Shown piece after piece: positions 63,626 to 64,000 of a stretch of 64,000 nucleotides of DNA (position 1 is the stretch's first letter; each line of letters begins with the position of its first letter). The notes under the pieces were generated by a model, which was given only the letters and a program-made list of their open reading frames with translations, did no database searches and was not told the DNA's origin. The stretch is from contig NZ_VTTP01000003.1 of NCBI RefSeq assembly GCF_008364845.1, forward strand, positions 62,001 to 126,000, read 5' to 3'. The translations under genes and the position numbers were made by a program. Source of the stretch: Actinotalea subterranea. GTDB taxonomy: Bacteria; Actinomycetota; Actinomycetes; Actinomycetales; Cellulomonadaceae.

Positions 63626-64000
63626 TCAGGCGTCCGGGAGCACCGGCCGACCGCCCTCCCAGGTCAGCGGGAGCACGTTCATCGCACGGTAGGTGGTCGA
63701 GCCGTACCAGGAGTGGAAGACGAGCCGGTCCTCGCCGTCCGGGCCGGCGACGACGTCCTGGCCGCCGGGCCCCGCGTACCTGCCCTCGAAGGTGTCGGTG
63801 GTGAACAGCGGCTCGGGAGCCTTCGTGTACGGGCCGAGCACCGACGTCGCAGTGGCGTAGCCGATCGCGTACGCGGGCCCGCCGTAGTCGTTCGCCGAGT
63901 AGAGCAGCACGTACGTCCCGTCCCGCTCGACGAGCGTCGGCGCCTCGACCAGGCTCCCCTCCCACGGCTGGTCCTGCTGCACGAGGCGCACCGGTTCACC
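63626..64000 (-). CDS. GH43-like glycoside hydrolase, C-terminal part (5' end outside window)
   Basis: The frame is open from the window edge and ends at 63626, giving the last 124 residues. LVEAPTLVERDGTYVLLYSA holds the EAP motif whose Glu is the catalytic acid of GH43. TSVLGPYTKAPEPLF and GPGGQDVVAG follow, as in the five-bladed propeller. The enzyme would be an arabinofuranosidase, xylosidase or related type. Confidence 0.85.
   Translation of the reverse strand, partial: GEPVRLVQQDQPWEGSLVEAPTLVERDGTYVLLYSANDYGGPAYAIGYATATSVLGPYTKAPEPLFTTDTFEGRYAGPGGQDVVAGPDGEDRLVFHSWYGSTTYRAMNVLPLTWEGGRPVLPDA

Overview
The window is about 64 kb of very GC-rich DNA with GTG starts, GTGA/ATGA start-stop overlaps and a gene set typical of a high-GC actinobacterium: a Bpa/PafE proteasome activator ending in GQYL, a conservon (Cvn) signalling operon, an F420-type LLM oxidoreductase, DUF5926 and several secreted glycan hydrolases. 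A Cellulomonas-like soil saprophyte fits best. That assignment is inference from gene content and composition, not from a marker-gene comparison.

Region 1 (1-9,100): a very large secreted GH92 alpha-mannosidase (its 3' end lies outside the window) divergent from a LacI-type repressor, with a near-perfect LacI operator between them. A lone glutamate synthase small subunit gene (gltD) and a small unknown ORF follow. Region 2 (9,100-18,300): a two-CBM GH18 chitinase; an unusual fusion of a b-type cytochrome membrane domain with a sulfite-oxidase-fold molybdopterin domain; a large LuxR-type regulator; small unknown proteins; an EAL-DICT protein; tRNA-Ser(UGA). Region 3 (18,300-25,300): a solitary PIN protein and the conservon cvnA-B-C-D, whose sensor kinase carries a roughly 950-residue repetitive, probably disordered tail.

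Region 4 (25,300-34,400): quinone oxidoreductase, AGE-family sugar isomerase, Bpa, an EamA exporter, then a complete sugar ABC importer (binding lipoprotein and two permeases) with its LacI regulator, an operator, an intercistronic double hairpin and a terminator. Region 5 (34,400-46,300): serS, a HAD phosphatase, a diacylglycerol-kinase-like lipid kinase and pheA, with a perfect 13-bp inverted repeat in the serS/lipid-kinase divergent promoter; a large membrane protein with an alkaline-phosphatase-like ectodomain; an AAA/DUF4143 ATPase; a GT2 glycosyltransferase; DUF5926; phosphoglucomutase.

Region 6 (46,300-57,500): two GGDEF-EAL proteins, an MFS transporter coupled to an APH-like kinase, a ferritin-like/VIT metal transporter, metF under a SAM riboswitch whose closing stem overlaps the Shine-Dalgarno sequence, and an LLM oxidoreductase. 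Region 7 (57,500-64,000): an FKBP lipoprotein, a GntR-ABC operon of the YtrABC type back to back with a second membrane-protein/GntR operon, a 20-bp perfect inverted repeat between them, a DoxX/MarR divergent pair, and the end of a GH43-like hydrolase cut by the window edge.

Themes: secreted or imported glycan use controlled by LacI repressors (GH92, GH18, ABC importer, GH43, AGE isomerase, Pgm); cyclic-di-GMP turnover (three proteins); and many small ligand-responsive regulators, each with its own palindromic operator. I found no CRISPR array, prophage, intact insertion sequence or rRNA operon, and no clearly new multi-gene system. The least explained items are the cytochrome-molybdopterin fusion, the serS palindrome, the 20-bp inverted repeat and the giant kinase tail.
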